Shown here: piece by piece, positions 41,525 through 51,375 of the stretch | Layout: every line of letters begins with the position of its first letter | How positions within the stretch are numbered: the first letter of the stretch is position 1 | The notes under the pieces: generated by a model | What the model was told of the DNA's origin: nothing | The model's database searches: none | Seen by the model: the letters and a program-made list of their open reading frames with translations, nothing else | Made by a program: the position numbers and the translations under genes | Assembly: GCF_017829975.1 (NCBI RefSeq) | Contig: NZ_JAEEGA010000002.1 | Span: forward strand, 507,022-571,021 | Direction of reading: 5' to 3' | Source of the DNA: Vagococcus allomyrinae | GTDB lineage: Bacteria; Bacillota; Bacilli; Lactobacillales; Vagococcaceae | DNA length: 64,000 nt

Positions 41525-42772
41525 ATGACACGAGTATTAAAGCAATATGCCACAACCATCCTCTTGCTGGCCGGTATTATTCTCGGTGGTTTAAGCGGTC
41601 TGGTTTTTGGAGAAAAAACGATGGTCGTTAAACCTTTAGGTGACTTATTTTTAAATCTGATGTTTATGATCTTAATCCCCTTGGTTTTTTTCAGTATTAC
41701 GTCAGCTATCGCTAATATGACCGAAATGAAGCGACTTGGAAAAATTATCGGGGCAACATTCTTAGTCTTTTTGGGAACTGGATTTATTTCCGCCATTATC
41801 GGTTATCTAGGTGTTCTTGTAATGGATCCTCTAAAAAACATCGATACCACCAGCCTCGAAAAGCTAATGTCAACGGCGACTCAAGGAGAAACCACTTCCG
41901 GATCTGTTTTACAGAAACTAGTTGAAACATTCACTGTATCAGATTTTCAAGAGTTGCTTTCTAAAAATAACATGTTGGCTCTGATTGTGTTCTCTTTGTT
42001 AATCGGAGTCGGGACTTCTCTGGCTGGCGAAAACGGTCAGCCCTTTGCTAAATTTTTAGGCTCAGCAAATGACGTGATGATGAAAGTTGTTTCGGTCATT
42101 ATGATCTATGCCCCCATCGGGTTAGGCTGTTTCTTTGCTACGACAATTGGTAGTTTAGGTGCTCAAATGATCACTGGCTACGCCCGAATCATGCTACTTT
42201 ATTTGTTGATCACTGTGGTTTACTTTTTTGGTGTGATGTCCTTATACGCTTTGACAGCTGGTGGTAGACTAGGTCTTAAAAACTTCTGGCGAAACATACC
42301 ACAACCGGCTATTACGGCGATAGCTACCAGTTCCTCAGCTGCTTGTATTCCGATTAATTTGACCAGTACCAAAGCCATGGGTGTGCCAGCCGATATTGCT
42401 GAAACAGTCATCCCTTTAGGGGCAAACACTCATAAAGATGGCTCTGTTATTGGTGGAATTTTAAAAATCGCCTTTCTGTTTAGCCTTTTTGAGAAAAACT
42501 TTAGTTCTCCTCAAAACATGGTGTCAATCATTCTCGGCGCTTTTTTAGTCGGCATGGTCATGGGGGCAATTCCTGGAGGTGGGATGGTTGCAGAAACCGT
42601 CATTATTACCTTGTTCGGTTTTCCGATGGAAGCACTGCCTTTGATCCTAATTATTAGTACGATTATCGACATCCCTGCTACGTTACTTAATTCATCTGGT
42701 AATACCGTCTCAGCCATGCTCGTCGCCCGGATTGTTGAAGGAAAAAGCTGGCTAAGTAGCCGCCACAACTAA
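41525..42772 (+). CDS. dicarboxylate/glutamate:cation symporter (DAACS family)
   Basis: 415 residues with eight predicted membrane helices and re-entrant loops. ITAIATSSSAACIPINL (the serine-rich hairpin), IPLGANTHKDGS and TLLNSSGNTVSAMLVAR are the substrate- and Na+-binding stretches of GltP/GltT-like carriers. It takes up glutamate, aspartate or C4-dicarboxylates. It is inserted, opposite in orientation, between nusG and secE. Confidence 0.9.
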   Translation: MTRVLKQYATTILLLAGIILGGLSGLVFGEKTMVVKPLGDLFLNLMFMILIPLVFFSITSAIANMTEMKRLGKIIGATFLVFLGTGFISAIIGYLGVLVMDPLKNIDTTSLEKLMSTATQGETTSGSVLQKLVETFTVSDFQELLSKNNMLALIVFSLLIGVGTSLAGENGQPFAKFLGSANDVMMKVVSVIMIYAPIGLGCFFATTIGSLGAQMITGYARIMLLYLLITVVYFFGVMSLYALTAGGRLGLKNFWRNIPQPAITAIATSSSAACIPINLTSTKAMGVPADIAETVIPLGANTHKDGSVIGGILKIAFLFSLFEKNFSSPQNMVSIILGAFLVGMVMGAIPGGGMVAETVIITLFGFPMEALPLILIISTIIDIPATLLNSSGNTVSAMLVARIVEGKSWLSSRHN

Positions 42773-42811
42773 TGAACCAACGCAGAGTGCTAATTTTCCA
42801 ATTTTCAAACC

Positions 42812-42858
42812 AACAAAAAAACCTCAAACAATTTTTTGTCTGAGGTTTTTGTTTTTAA
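42812..42858. terminator. bidirectional terminator between symporter and secE
   Basis: AAACCTCA and TGAGGTTT arms around an AACAATTTTTTGTC loop with A- and T-tracts on both sides; it serves both convergent genes. Confidence 0.75.
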
Positions 42859-43025
42859 ACAAATAGATTAATGATCGCTTTAATTCCTAAGTCAACGACT
42901 GCAAAAAAGATAGCGAATAAAATCGTTGTTTGAATAACCGTTGAAACATCTTTACGTAACTGTTTGCCTGTTGGCCAAGTTACCACTTTCATCTCATCTC
43001 GGACACTTGCTAAAAACTTAAACAT
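42855..43025 (-). CDS. secE: preprotein translocase subunit SecE
   Basis: 56 residues from the ATG at 43025 (GGAGG). FLASVRDEMKVVTWPTGKQL is the conserved amphipathic segment and ILFAIFFAVVDLGIKAII the single membrane helix. Essential part of SecYEG. Confidence 0.95.
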   Translation of the reverse strand: MFKFLASVRDEMKVVTWPTGKQLRKDVSTVIQTTILFAIFFAVVDLGIKAIINLFV

Positions 43026-43043
43026 TCTTCTGACCTCCAAATC

Positions 43044-43196
43044 CTACTTAGTTTCTCTGTGTAATGTATGTTTCTGACAATATTTACAAAACTTTTTAAT
43101 TTCAAGTCGTTCAGTGCGCTGTCCTTCATTGACAGCTTTAGAATAGTTACGAGAACCACAAACTGAACAGGCAAGGGAAGATTTCTTTGTTGCCAC
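43044..43196 (-). CDS. rpmG: ribosomal protein L33
   Basis: 50 residues from a GTG at 43196 behind [15 protein letters not shown] and [14 protein letters not shown] hold the four zinc-binding cysteines, so this is the zinc-containing (C+) form. It precedes secE by 18 bases, the usual rpmG-secE order. Confidence 0.95.
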   Translation of the reverse strand: MATKKSSLACSVCGSRNYSKAVNEGQRTERLEIKKFCKYCQKHTLHRETK

Positions 43197-43372
43197 TGTT
43201 CACTTCCTCCATTCTATCTATTCTTTTACTAATCTACATTAACACCATTTTCTATACATGTCAATCGCTATCTCGATCTTCATAGGCTGGTTAACCAAGC
43301 TTTTCCTAGGGGTTTTGCGGTTTATATGGTAAGATAATAATAACAAAGCAATCACAATTGGAGGTTCTTTTT

Positions 43373-44026
43373 ATGCTTATCAAACAAGTTTGTATCCGCA
43401 AACGTGACTTAACGACTGTTGATGAAATCTGTACCCTTGAAAACGCCCTCGACATCTTGGAAGAGTCAGGCTACCGTTGTGTGCCGATCTTAGATGAATC
43501 AGGTAAAATTTTCCGTGGTAATATCTATAAAATGCACATCTATCGCCATAAAGCTAACGGTGGTGACATGCAATTGCCGGTGACACATCTCTTAAAAAAT
43601 GCCACCAAATTTATCTACTTAAATTCATCTTTTTTCAAGATTTTCTTTACAATCAAAGAGTTGCCTTATATCGCCGTTCTCGATGAAAACAATTACTTTT
43701 ATGGCATTTTAACCCATAGTAAACTGCTAAATATTTTAGCTCAATCATGGAATGTTAAGGAAGGCCGTTACGTCATAACCGTCGCTTCTATTGGTCGTCG
43801 TGGCGACTTGGCTGCTATCTCTAAAATCATTTCAAAACATTCGGCCATCACCAGTTGTATCACATTGGATGTCGGCCAAGATGAGTTTATTCGCCGCATG
43901 CTTTTCACCTTACCAGCTGACACAGATGAAGCCACCCTTAACACGGTTATTGAACAGCTGGAACGGAAAGATTATAAAGTTGTCGAAGTGGAAGATTTAC
44001 AAAAAGCATCAGAATTAAATAACTAA
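43373..44026 (+). CDS. c-di-AMP-binding CBS-domain protein (CbpA-like)
   Basis: 217 residues from the ATG at 43373 behind GGAGG. A pair of CBS domains (residues 1-125; RCVPILDESGKIFRGNIYKM and PYIAVLDENNYFYGILTHSK) is followed by an ACT-like domain (YVITVASIGRRGDLAAISKI). This domain order matches the Listeria c-di-AMP-binding protein CbpA. It would sense the osmotic second messenger c-di-AMP; the downstream target is unknown. Ligand binding is inferred from the family. Confidence 0.7.
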   Translation: MLIKQVCIRKRDLTTVDEICTLENALDILEESGYRCVPILDESGKIFRGNIYKMHIYRHKANGGDMQLPVTHLLKNATKFIYLNSSFFKIFFTIKELPYIAVLDENNYFYGILTHSKLLNILAQSWNVKEGRYVITVASIGRRGDLAAISKIISKHSAITSCITLDVGQDEFIRRMLFTLPADTDEATLNTVIEQLERKDYKVVEVEDLQKASELNN

Positions 44027-44090
44027 ATAAGAAAAGCTGAACGAGGCGTTTAGCCCTGAAAGAAAAATAGCAAAATGTTTAAGTGATGCT

Positions 44091-44180
44091 CTTTGTCACT
44101 AAAATAATTTTGTCTTTTTTCCGAAGGGTTGCCTCGTGAAGCTGGATCCAAACTACGATATAGAGAAAGTTTTATACTTT
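44091..44180 (+). repeat. dispersed intergenic repeat, copy 2
   Basis: CTTTGTCACTAAAATAATTT through GAAGCTGGATCCAAACTACG and GATATAGAGAAAGTTTTATA, then ACTTTCCT. Nearly identical to copy 1 over about 90 bases; the middle differs by a short deletion. Confidence 0.8.
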
Positions 44181-44198
44181 CCTGTAGAGTAAGAAAAA

Positions 44199-44238
44199 AG
44201 GCCTCAAGGAATTTTCAATTTTCCTTGAGGTCTTTTTT
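44199..44238. terminator. pepV terminator
   Basis: Leftward GACCTCAAGGAA and TTCCTTGAGGCC arms with TTTTTTC; T-tracts are present on both sides. Confidence 0.8.
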
Positions 44239-44240
44239 AA

Positions 44241-45653
44241 CTATTTGATCAAGCTGTAAATCGCATCAGCATATATGACAGTGGCCTTTACTATATCATC
44301 TACGGCCATAAATTCATTGGCTTGATGCATCGTGTCGATACTATCAGGGAACATCGCGCCATAAGCAACACCACGTTCTAATAAACGACCAAAGGTTCCA
44401 CCACCAATGACTTTTTCAGCCCCTTTAAGGCCGGTATGTTTTTCATAAACATCTAATAAGGTCTTCACCAATGGATCGTCACCAGGAACATAGTGTGGCA
44501 CTTGACCGCGAGATTCAGAGTCTATTCTGACATTTTCTCCAAGTTTCTCCCCAATTGTCTTTTCTAACCCTTCATGAGTAACACCTTTAGGGAAGCGAAT
44601 GTTCAAGGTGATTTTATTGCCTTCTGAGGCATCAGCATGGAATTTAAAGATCCCTGGGTTCATGGTTAATTCACCCATGACTTCATCGGTGTGAGCAATC
44701 TCTAAAGCTGTCCCATTTGACTCTTCGTGTAAGTAGTTAGCAGCGGCATCAATAAAGGTTTGCCCGTCGCCGCCAAAGTCAAATCCTGCCAAAAAGACAG
44801 CCATAAAGGTCCCGCCATTGATGCCGGCTGCTGGACTGGCACCATGAGCCGATTTCCCGTTCACCACAATTGTGACAGTGGTGCCATTGACGTCAATTGT
44901 ACCGGAAACAGGGTTCTTTTCAATAAAATCAAGGAAGCTAACTTCCATTTTCGCCCCTGCTTCGACTGAAGCTACTTCCACAACAGCACTTGCTGATTCA
45001 GGCACCATATTAGGACGAAGACCTGATTCAAAGCTGACCAAACGATACTCGCCGGCATTGGTGCCGCCGACGTTTACATTGATGTTAGCCATGCCTTTTT
45101 CGCCATTGATAATCGGGAACTCGGCATCTGGTGCAAACCCAAAGTCAGGTTTTTCTTCCACTTCCAAGTAGCGGTTCATACAGCTCCAACCACTTTCTTC
45201 ATCGGTTCCGATAATAAAACGAACCCGTTTTGAAATCGGCAGCTCCAACTCTTTAATAATTTTCAGAGCGTAATAGGCTGCCACACTTGGGCCTTTATCG
45301 TCACTGGAACCACGAGCATATAATTTACCGTCGCGAATTTCTGGTTTAAATGGATCCGTGTCCCAGCCAGTTCCCACAGGTACCACGTCCACATGACCAA
45401 AAATCCCCATAGTTTCAGTTCCAGCACCATACTCTAAATGGCCTGCCAAGTTATCAATATTTTTAGTGATGAACCCATCACGTTCGCCAATTTCTAAAAA
45501 ACGCAAAAGGGCCTCTTTGGGGCCAGGTCCAACCGGTGCATCAGCTGTTGCTTTATCGTCTTCTCTGACACTCGGGATACTCAATAAATCAAATAAATCC
45601 TTAAACAAATCATCTTTTCGTGCATCTACTTCTTTTTGCCAATCAATTGTCAT
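44241..45653 (-). CDS. pepV: dipeptidase PepV
   Basis: 470 residues from the ATG at 45653 (AGGAG). M20 metallopeptidase: GHVDVVPVGTGW, RGSSDDKGPSVAAYYALK and GTDEESGWSCMNRYLE carry the two-zinc ligands and catalytic glutamate; a lid domain follows. It cleaves dipeptides in the cytoplasm, releasing amino acids from imported peptides. Confidence 0.95.
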   Translation of the reverse strand: MTIDWQKEVDARKDDLFKDLFDLLSIPSVREDDKATADAPVGPGPKEALLRFLEIGERDGFITKNIDNLAGHLEYGAGTETMGIFGHVDVVPVGTGWDTDPFKPEIRDGKLYARGSSDDKGPSVAAYYALKIIKELELPISKRVRFIIGTDEESGWSCMNRYLEVEEKPDFGFAPDAEFPIINGEKGMANINVNVGGTNAGEYRLVSFESGLRPNMVPESASAVVEVASVEAGAKMEVSFLDFIEKNPVSGTIDVNGTTVTIVVNGKSAHGASPAAGINGGTFMAVFLAGFDFGGDGQTFIDAAANYLHEESNGTALEIAHTDEVMGELTMNPGIFKFHADASEGNKITLNIRFPKGVTHEGLEKTIGEKLGENVRIDSESRGQVPHYVPGDDPLVKTLLDVYEKHTGLKGAEKVIGGGTFGRLLERGVAYGAMFPDSIDTMHQANEFMAVDDIVKATVIYADAIYSLIK

Positions 45654-45727
45654 TTTATCCACTCCTGTCTGTTTTACTACTTCCTCTATCATATCATTTA
45701 TAGCCAAAAAAAGCTTTATGAAACAGT

Positions 45728-46456
45728 CTACTTTTCCACTGCCAGTCCTAATAACGTCTGCTCTTCTGTTGTTAACTCACGGTATTGCCCAGGAGTCAAT
45801 AAAGGATCAAGGCTAAGGGCTCCCATCGTTTCTCGGTGAAGTTCTGTGACTTGCTTGCCCACTGCTTCAAACATCCGTTTCACTTGATGGTATTTTCCTT
45901 CAGTGATAGTTACCTTGATCTGTGAGGTCTGCTTCTCCAAGTTAACCGAAATAATTTCCAGTTGGGCTGGTTGACACGCTTCATTACCTGAGATCATCAC
46001 ACCATCGGCAAAGCGTTGGCAATCCTCTGCTGTCACAACCCCATTAATCGTTGCTGCATAGCGCTTTGAGACGTGTTTTTTCGGTGAAAGTAAATTATGA
46101 CTGAAATCACCGTCATTTGTAATCAGCAATAACCCTGTTGTCTCTTTATCCAAACGTCCAACAGGAAATAAATCTCTTCGGTAGTCGTCTTTTGCAAGCA
46201 AATCCAAAACCGTACGATGGCTGACATCTTCTGTTGCCGAAATAACTCCTTTTGGCTTGTGCAAAAGATAGTAAAAATAGGCTTGATAACTAACTAATTG
46301 ATCACCTACAGCTATTTGATCAGCGACTTCTGACACATTGATTTTCCCATCTTTTACTTGCTGACCATTGACGGTAACTTGACTTTTTTTAAGCAGTTGC
46401 TTGACCTCTTTTCGGCTGCCAAAACCGCTGTGACTCAGTAATTTATCTAATCTCAT
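45728..46456 (-). CDS. RsuA-family pseudouridine synthase (second copy)
   Basis: 242 residues from the ATG at 46456. S4 domain (MRLDKLLSHSGFGSRKEVKQ) and catalytic FPVGRLDKETTGLLLITNDG. Similar in layout to the gene at 18346 but clearly diverged, so these are old paralogues. It follows the flippase gene closely, in the same direction. Confidence 0.85.
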   Translation of the reverse strand: MRLDKLLSHSGFGSRKEVKQLLKKSQVTVNGQQVKDGKINVSEVADQIAVGDQLVSYQAYFYYLLHKPKGVISATEDVSHRTVLDLLAKDDYRRDLFPVGRLDKETTGLLLITNDGDFSHNLLSPKKHVSKRYAATINGVVTAEDCQRFADGVMISGNEACQPAQLEIISVNLEKQTSQIKVTITEGKYHQVKRMFEAVGKQVTELHRETMGALSLDPLLTPGQYRELTTEEQTLLGLAVEK

Positions 46457-46520
46457 TGTGGTCATCCTTTCCAACAAAAGAAAGAACACCTTAAAAAGAT
46501 GTCCTTTTCACATATTTTAT

Positions 46521-48167
46521 TTAAAGAGGTTTAATCTTCAAGCGACGGCGGATACCAGCCACCCGATCGCCTAACAATTTATCTGCTAGCTTCACTTTTA
46601 AGGCCATATAACCGTAAAGTCCGCCACCTACAACTGCCACAAGAATCACAATGATAAACGATTGCGTTTTGCTAGTCGGGCTTATCATCAGATACAGAAT
46701 CGTTCGTGTTAACCAGGCTGCTAAGGTCATAACTAGGCTTAACAAGGTAATTAACAACGTTCTTCTGGCCGTTAAACTGACATTAAATTTCGTGATTTTA
46801 CGAATCTCTCGCGTTGTTAGATAGGACGCCACAATAAACCCAATACCTGTGGACAACAACGGACCATAGACTTCAAATAACCAAATAAATGGATACTGTA
46901 AGACCACTTTGACAAGAAAACCAATCCCCAAATAAATCATGGCCTTTTTATTTTCATACAGACCTTGAAGCGTCGTCGAAACCAGCATGTAATACCCTAA
47001 AATGATCCCCACATAACAGGCCTGAACCAATACAGAGGTACCTAACACATCGTGTTCATAAAACAAGGTGTTAAGTGGTTCCGCTAAAATAACCATCCCC
47101 CAAGTGGCTGGAATCATCACAAAGAAAAACAACTGAAAGTTATCGCTAATTAATTTAGCCACACCTTTGCGATTTTTAATCGTAAAAGCTTCCGTCACTA
47201 AAGGTAAGCTGGTAACTGATAGCGATGTCGCTATTGAAATGGTAATCATCGTTAACTTATCTGGATTAGCACTAAAAATAGTAAATAACTCTTTGACTTG
47301 CCTGTCCGTATAATTGGTTAGTTGATACATAATACGTTCAAAGGTATACTGATCAAAAATCTTAAAGATTGTAATAGCTGATCCAATGATGATAAATGGA
47401 AATGCTTGAATCATCATGTCTTTTAAGAGATCATTCGTGGATATTTTTAACTGATTATTGCTATTAGCCTCTAAAACTTTCAATTTACCAGAATAACGTT
47501 GGTAAAACCATAAAAGGGCTGCTAAAGCTGCCAACATGCCGATAAAGGCCGCAAAGGTTGAGTGGGTAACGGCTTTAACGTAGTTACCATCTCGTACTTG
47601 CATAATAATATAGGTCGCTAAAAGCATGTAAAGCACCCGTGCGAATTGCTCCACCATTTGGGACACTGCTGAAGGCATCATGTCGTGATACCCTTGGAAA
47701 AAACCACGAATTACACTCATACATGGGAAAATTAGCAAGGCCACACTTAAAGCCCGCATGACGGGAATCAAGTCTTGGTCACCGGCCGCTAATAGTTTCG
47801 CCGCAAAAAACATAACCCCTGCGAAAGCCACCCCTAAACCAGCCATCATCATCATAGATTTTTGGAATAATTTTTTACTTAAGCCGTACTCATTTAATGA
47901 ATTATAGTGTGAGATTTGTTTGGCTATTGCCCCTGGAATCCCTGCTGTTGCAATCATTAGAAATAAAGCGTATATATTGTAGCCTTTAGTAAATAAGTTA
48001 TTAGCTATTTTGGCATTTTCGCCCATCATGGCATACCAAGGTATGATGTAAATAGCGCCCATCAATCTAGAAACAACACTACCAACTGTCATCCAGATTG
48101 AGCCACGGACCATTTTTTGCTTTGATTCAATATCTTTTTGTTCAAAATTCTCATTTGGAATTTGCAT
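46521..48167 (-). CDS. MurJ/SpoVB-like polysaccharide or lipid flippase
   Basis: 548 residues with about 14 membrane helices. GSIWMTVGSVVSRLMGAIYI at the N-terminus and FQGYHDMMPSAVSQMVEQFA are characteristic of the MOP-superfamily SpoVB/YtgP group, which moves lipid-linked precursors, including lipid II, across the membrane. The start lacks a good binding site. Confidence 0.85.
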   Translation of the reverse strand: MQIPNENFEQKDIESKQKMVRGSIWMTVGSVVSRLMGAIYIIPWYAMMGENAKIANNLFTKGYNIYALFLMIATAGIPGAIAKQISHYNSLNEYGLSKKLFQKSMMMMAGLGVAFAGVMFFAAKLLAAGDQDLIPVMRALSVALLIFPCMSVIRGFFQGYHDMMPSAVSQMVEQFARVLYMLLATYIIMQVRDGNYVKAVTHSTFAAFIGMLAALAALLWFYQRYSGKLKVLEANSNNQLKISTNDLLKDMMIQAFPFIIIGSAITIFKIFDQYTFERIMYQLTNYTDRQVKELFTIFSANPDKLTMITISIATSLSVTSLPLVTEAFTIKNRKGVAKLISDNFQLFFFVMIPATWGMVILAEPLNTLFYEHDVLGTSVLVQACYVGIILGYYMLVSTTLQGLYENKKAMIYLGIGFLVKVVLQYPFIWLFEVYGPLLSTGIGFIVASYLTTREIRKITKFNVSLTARRTLLITLLSLVMTLAAWLTRTILYLMISPTSKTQSFIIVILVAVVGGGLYGYMALKVKLADKLLGDRVAGIRRRLKIKPL

Positions 48168-48470
48168 TGATCATGTCCAACTTTCTCACAATTCTAGTCT
48201 CTCAATTAAGAATAGTCCTTTTCACACTCGCATTACTCATTTTACCAAATTAATCGCTTTTCGTTAAGAGCGATTATGTGATTTTATTATTTATTTATGA
48301 ATAGACGATACCGTTTTACAATAAATATACCTATAATAATTACATTATAAGCTAAAGCCATCAAAAAAACTATGGCAAAACAATTTTCCAATAGTTCTAT
48401 TATACGTGAAAAAAGGAAGAAAGCATAGCGCTGTCAAAAAATGTTGATACAAACCCCTTTTTAATGGCAC

Positions 48471-48515
48471 AAAGAAAGAATACCCCTTTGTCTACATCGG
48501 AGTATTCTTTCTTTT
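48471..48515. terminator. leuS terminator
   Basis: AAGAAAGAATAC and GTATTCTTTCTT form a stem with flanking A/T runs. The rest of 48168-48470 is AT rich and shows no gene. Confidence 0.7.
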
Positions 48516-48531
48516 ATTAACCACTTATCTC

Positions 48532-50946
48532 TTAATTCGCCACAATATTTACCAATTTATTCGGAATAACTACAACCTTACGGATAGTTTTCCCTTCAGT
48601 TTGTTCCTTGATGAGCTCATGGTCCAAAGCGAGAATTTCTAATTCTTCCTTCGCCATGTCACGAGGAATCGTCGCTTTAGCTCGGACTTTGCCATTCACT
48701 TGGATGACAATTTCAATTTCATCTTCAACCAAATGTGCTTCGTCAAAAGTTGGCCAAGGCGCATACGTCAAGCTGCCTTCATTACCAGTGATTTCCCATA
48801 GTTCTTCGCTAATGTGCGGCGCAATCGGCGCCAACAATTGAATAAACCCTTCCACATATTCATAAGGTAAAACCTCTTGCTTATTGGCTTCATTCACAAA
48901 GACCATCAACTGAGAGATTCCCGTGTTAAAGCGGAGATTCTCGAAGTCTTCCGTGACCTTTTTGACCGTTTGGTGATAAACCTTCGTCAATTTACCGTCA
49001 TTAAAGGTCGTAATCCGATCCCGCATTTTATCGTTATCGTCCACCAACAATCGCCACACTCGATCCAAGAACTTGCGACTGCCTTCCAGACCATTTTCAT
49101 TCCAAGCAATGGCTGCATCAAGTGGCCCCATAAACATTTCATACATCCGCAAAGTGTCTGCGCCATATTTGGCAACGACATCATCTGGATTTACCACATT
49201 GCCTTTTGATTTTGACATCTTTTCATTATTGCTCCCAAGAATCATGCCTTGGTTATACAATTTTTGGAATGGTTCTTTCGTCTCCACAATGCCGATATCA
49301 TACAAGAATTTATGCCAGAAACGGGCATAAAGCAAATGCAAGACAGCATGTTCTGCCCCGCCAATGTAAATATCAACTGGCATCCACTCTTTTAGTTTCT
49401 CGGGACTCGCAATAGCTTCTTTGTTGTGAGGGTCAATAAAACGCAAGTAATACCATGAGCTTCCCGCCCACTGAGGCATAGTATTCGTCTCACGACGGCC
49501 CTTCATGCCTGTTTCTGGGTGAATCACATTGACCCATTCTTCAATGTTTGCCAATGGGGATTCACCCGTACCACTTGGATGAATATCCGTTGTTACCGGC
49601 AGTTTAAGCGGTAGCTCTTCCACTGGAACGGCCGTCGTTGTGCCGTCTTCCCAATGAATGATCGGAATTGGTTCTCCCCAGTAACGCTGACGTGAGAACA
49701 ACCAGTCACGCAAACGATAGCTAATTTCCGTCTTGCCGACCCCTTCAGCCTCTAGCCATTTGTTCATCTTAACGATCGCTTCTTCTTTACCCAAACCATT
49801 TAAGAAATCAGAATTGATATGAGGACCATCTCCCACATACGCCTCAACTGACACGTCGCCACCTTCGACAACTGGGACAATTTCCAAACCAAATTGTTGC
49901 GCAAACTCATAGTCGCGAGGATCATGAGCTGGAACCGCCATAATCGCTCCGGTACCGTAAGTTGCCAAAACGTAATCCGAGATCCAAATCGGGATTTCTT
50001 TGCCATTTACTGGGTTAATAGCATAGGCCCCAGTAAACACGCCTGTTTTGTCTTTCGCCAAGTCAGTTCTTGCTAGTTCAGACTTTTTACCTGCTTCCTC
50101 AATATAAGCTGTCACAGCCGCAATTTGCTCAGCCGTTGTAATCTCTTGAACCAAAGCCAGCTCTGGCGCCAAAACCGCATAGGTTGCGCCAAACAGCGTG
50201 TCAGCACGGGTGGTAAAGACGCTGAAATCTTTATCAGAGTTAGCTACTTTAAAGGTCACATTTGCCCCTTCAGAACGCCCAATCCAATTTTTCTGCATCT
50301 CTTTAATACTATCTGGCCACTCAACCTCTTCCAAATCATCAATTAAGCGGTCAGCATATTGGGTGATTCGCAACATCCATTGCTTCATCGGCACACGGTA
50401 AACTGGATGATCACCACGCTCAGACTTGCCGTCGATCACTTCTTCATTAGCCAAGACCGTTCCCAAAGCTGGACACCAGTTAACAGGTACTTCTGCTTCG
50501 TATGCCAGTCCTCTTTCAAACATTTGCACGAAGATCCATTGCGTCCATTTGTAGTACTGAGGATCGGTTGTGTTAATTTCACGGTTCCAGTCGTAACTAA
50601 AACCAAGAGAGTTGATTTGACGGCGGAAGACTTCAATATTTTTTTGAGTGAATTCCGCGGGATCATTTCCTGTGTCCAAAGCATATTGTTCAGCAGGCAA
50701 GCCAAAGGCGTCCCAGCCCATTGGATGAAGCACATTGTAGCCTTGACTGCGTTTCATCCGAGCTAGAATATCTGTTGCTGTATACCCTTCTGGATGCCCA
50801 ACATGTAGCCCCTGTCCTGATGGATACGGAAACATATCCAATGCATAAAATTTTTCCTTGTTAGGCTCTTCTGTTGTATTGAACGTATTGTGTTTCGCCC
50901 AATATTTTTGCCATTTTTTTTCAATTGTTTTGTGTTGATATGACAT
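48532..50946 (-). CDS. leuS: leucyl-tRNA synthetase
   Basis: 804 residues. Class I signatures HVGHPEG (HIGH) near residue 47 and [10 protein letters not shown] (KMSKS) near 576, a CP1 editing insertion ([18 protein letters not shown]) and the C-terminal tRNA-binding domain. It charges tRNA-Leu. A T-box leader precedes it. Confidence 0.97.
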   Translation of the reverse strand: MSYQHKTIEKKWQKYWAKHNTFNTTEEPNKEKFYALDMFPYPSGQGLHVGHPEGYTATDILARMKRSQGYNVLHPMGWDAFGLPAEQYALDTGNDPAEFTQKNIEVFRRQINSLGFSYDWNREINTTDPQYYKWTQWIFVQMFERGLAYEAEVPVNWCPALGTVLANEEVIDGKSERGDHPVYRVPMKQWMLRITQYADRLIDDLEEVEWPDSIKEMQKNWIGRSEGANVTFKVANSDKDFSVFTTRADTLFGATYAVLAPELALVQEITTAEQIAAVTAYIEEAGKKSELARTDLAKDKTGVFTGAYAINPVNGKEIPIWISDYVLATYGTGAIMAVPAHDPRDYEFAQQFGLEIVPVVEGGDVSVEAYVGDGPHINSDFLNGLGKEEAIVKMNKWLEAEGVGKTEISYRLRDWLFSRQRYWGEPIPIIHWEDGTTTAVPVEELPLKLPVTTDIHPSGTGESPLANIEEWVNVIHPETGMKGRRETNTMPQWAGSSWYYLRFIDPHNKEAIASPEKLKEWMPVDIYIGGAEHAVLHLLYARFWHKFLYDIGIVETKEPFQKLYNQGMILGSNNEKMSKSKGNVVNPDDVVAKYGADTLRMYEMFMGPLDAAIAWNENGLEGSRKFLDRVWRLLVDDNDKMRDRITTFNDGKLTKVYHQTVKKVTEDFENLRFNTGISQLMVFVNEANKQEVLPYEYVEGFIQLLAPIAPHISEELWEITGNEGSLTYAPWPTFDEAHLVEDEIEIVIQVNGKVRAKATIPRDMAKEELEILALDHELIKEQTEGKTIRKVVVIPNKLVNIVAN

Positions 50947-51069
50947 TTACTTTCCTCCGCTCATTTTTAACAGACAGTGCTGTTGGGTGCTTACTTGCCA
51001 TCAGTTTACCATTTTTCTGATGAAAAGATTAGCAAGTTTACTCGACTTTTCTGTGAATTATCAATAAAT

Positions 51070-51315
51070 CTACAAAAAAAGTCCTATAAAAGCGGACTAA
51101 TCTGCTTTTATAGGACGTCGTTTACTAACGTGGTACCACCTATTTTTGTTTAAACGGTAGCGTTTAAACCTCTAACATGATAACGGGTGTGCCCCGGTTT
51201 AGCCTTATCAACCAAACGACTCTGAGGTAAGTTCAAAAGAGTTCCAGGCACATTTCCACCAACCATGTGCTCTCTCAACTGTACGTCTTTTTACTACTCC
51301 CCATCACTGTCTTAA
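51070..51315 (-). promoter_or_regulatory. T-box leader of leuS
   Basis: Leftward, GGGGAGTAGTAAAAAGACG opens stem I, a leucine codon (CTT or CTC) lies in GAACTTACCTC, and TAGGTGGTACCACGTTAG is the T-box. It ends in a terminator, GTCCTATAAAAGC paired with GCTTTTATAGGAC and seven Ts. Uncharged tRNA-Leu favours the antiterminator. Confidence 0.9.
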
Positions 51316-51375
51316 TGACCTTATACTAACAAATTCCCCGAGATTCTGCAAGAGGCAACTACTCTTCTTCACGTC

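Noticed and set aside
18346..46456. The two rsuA-like genes as a recent duplication
   Set aside because: They are clearly diverged; two or more such paralogues are normal in Firmicutes.
49073..50766. Several rightward frames over leuS
   Set aside because: All lie within a conserved synthetase gene and lack binding sites.
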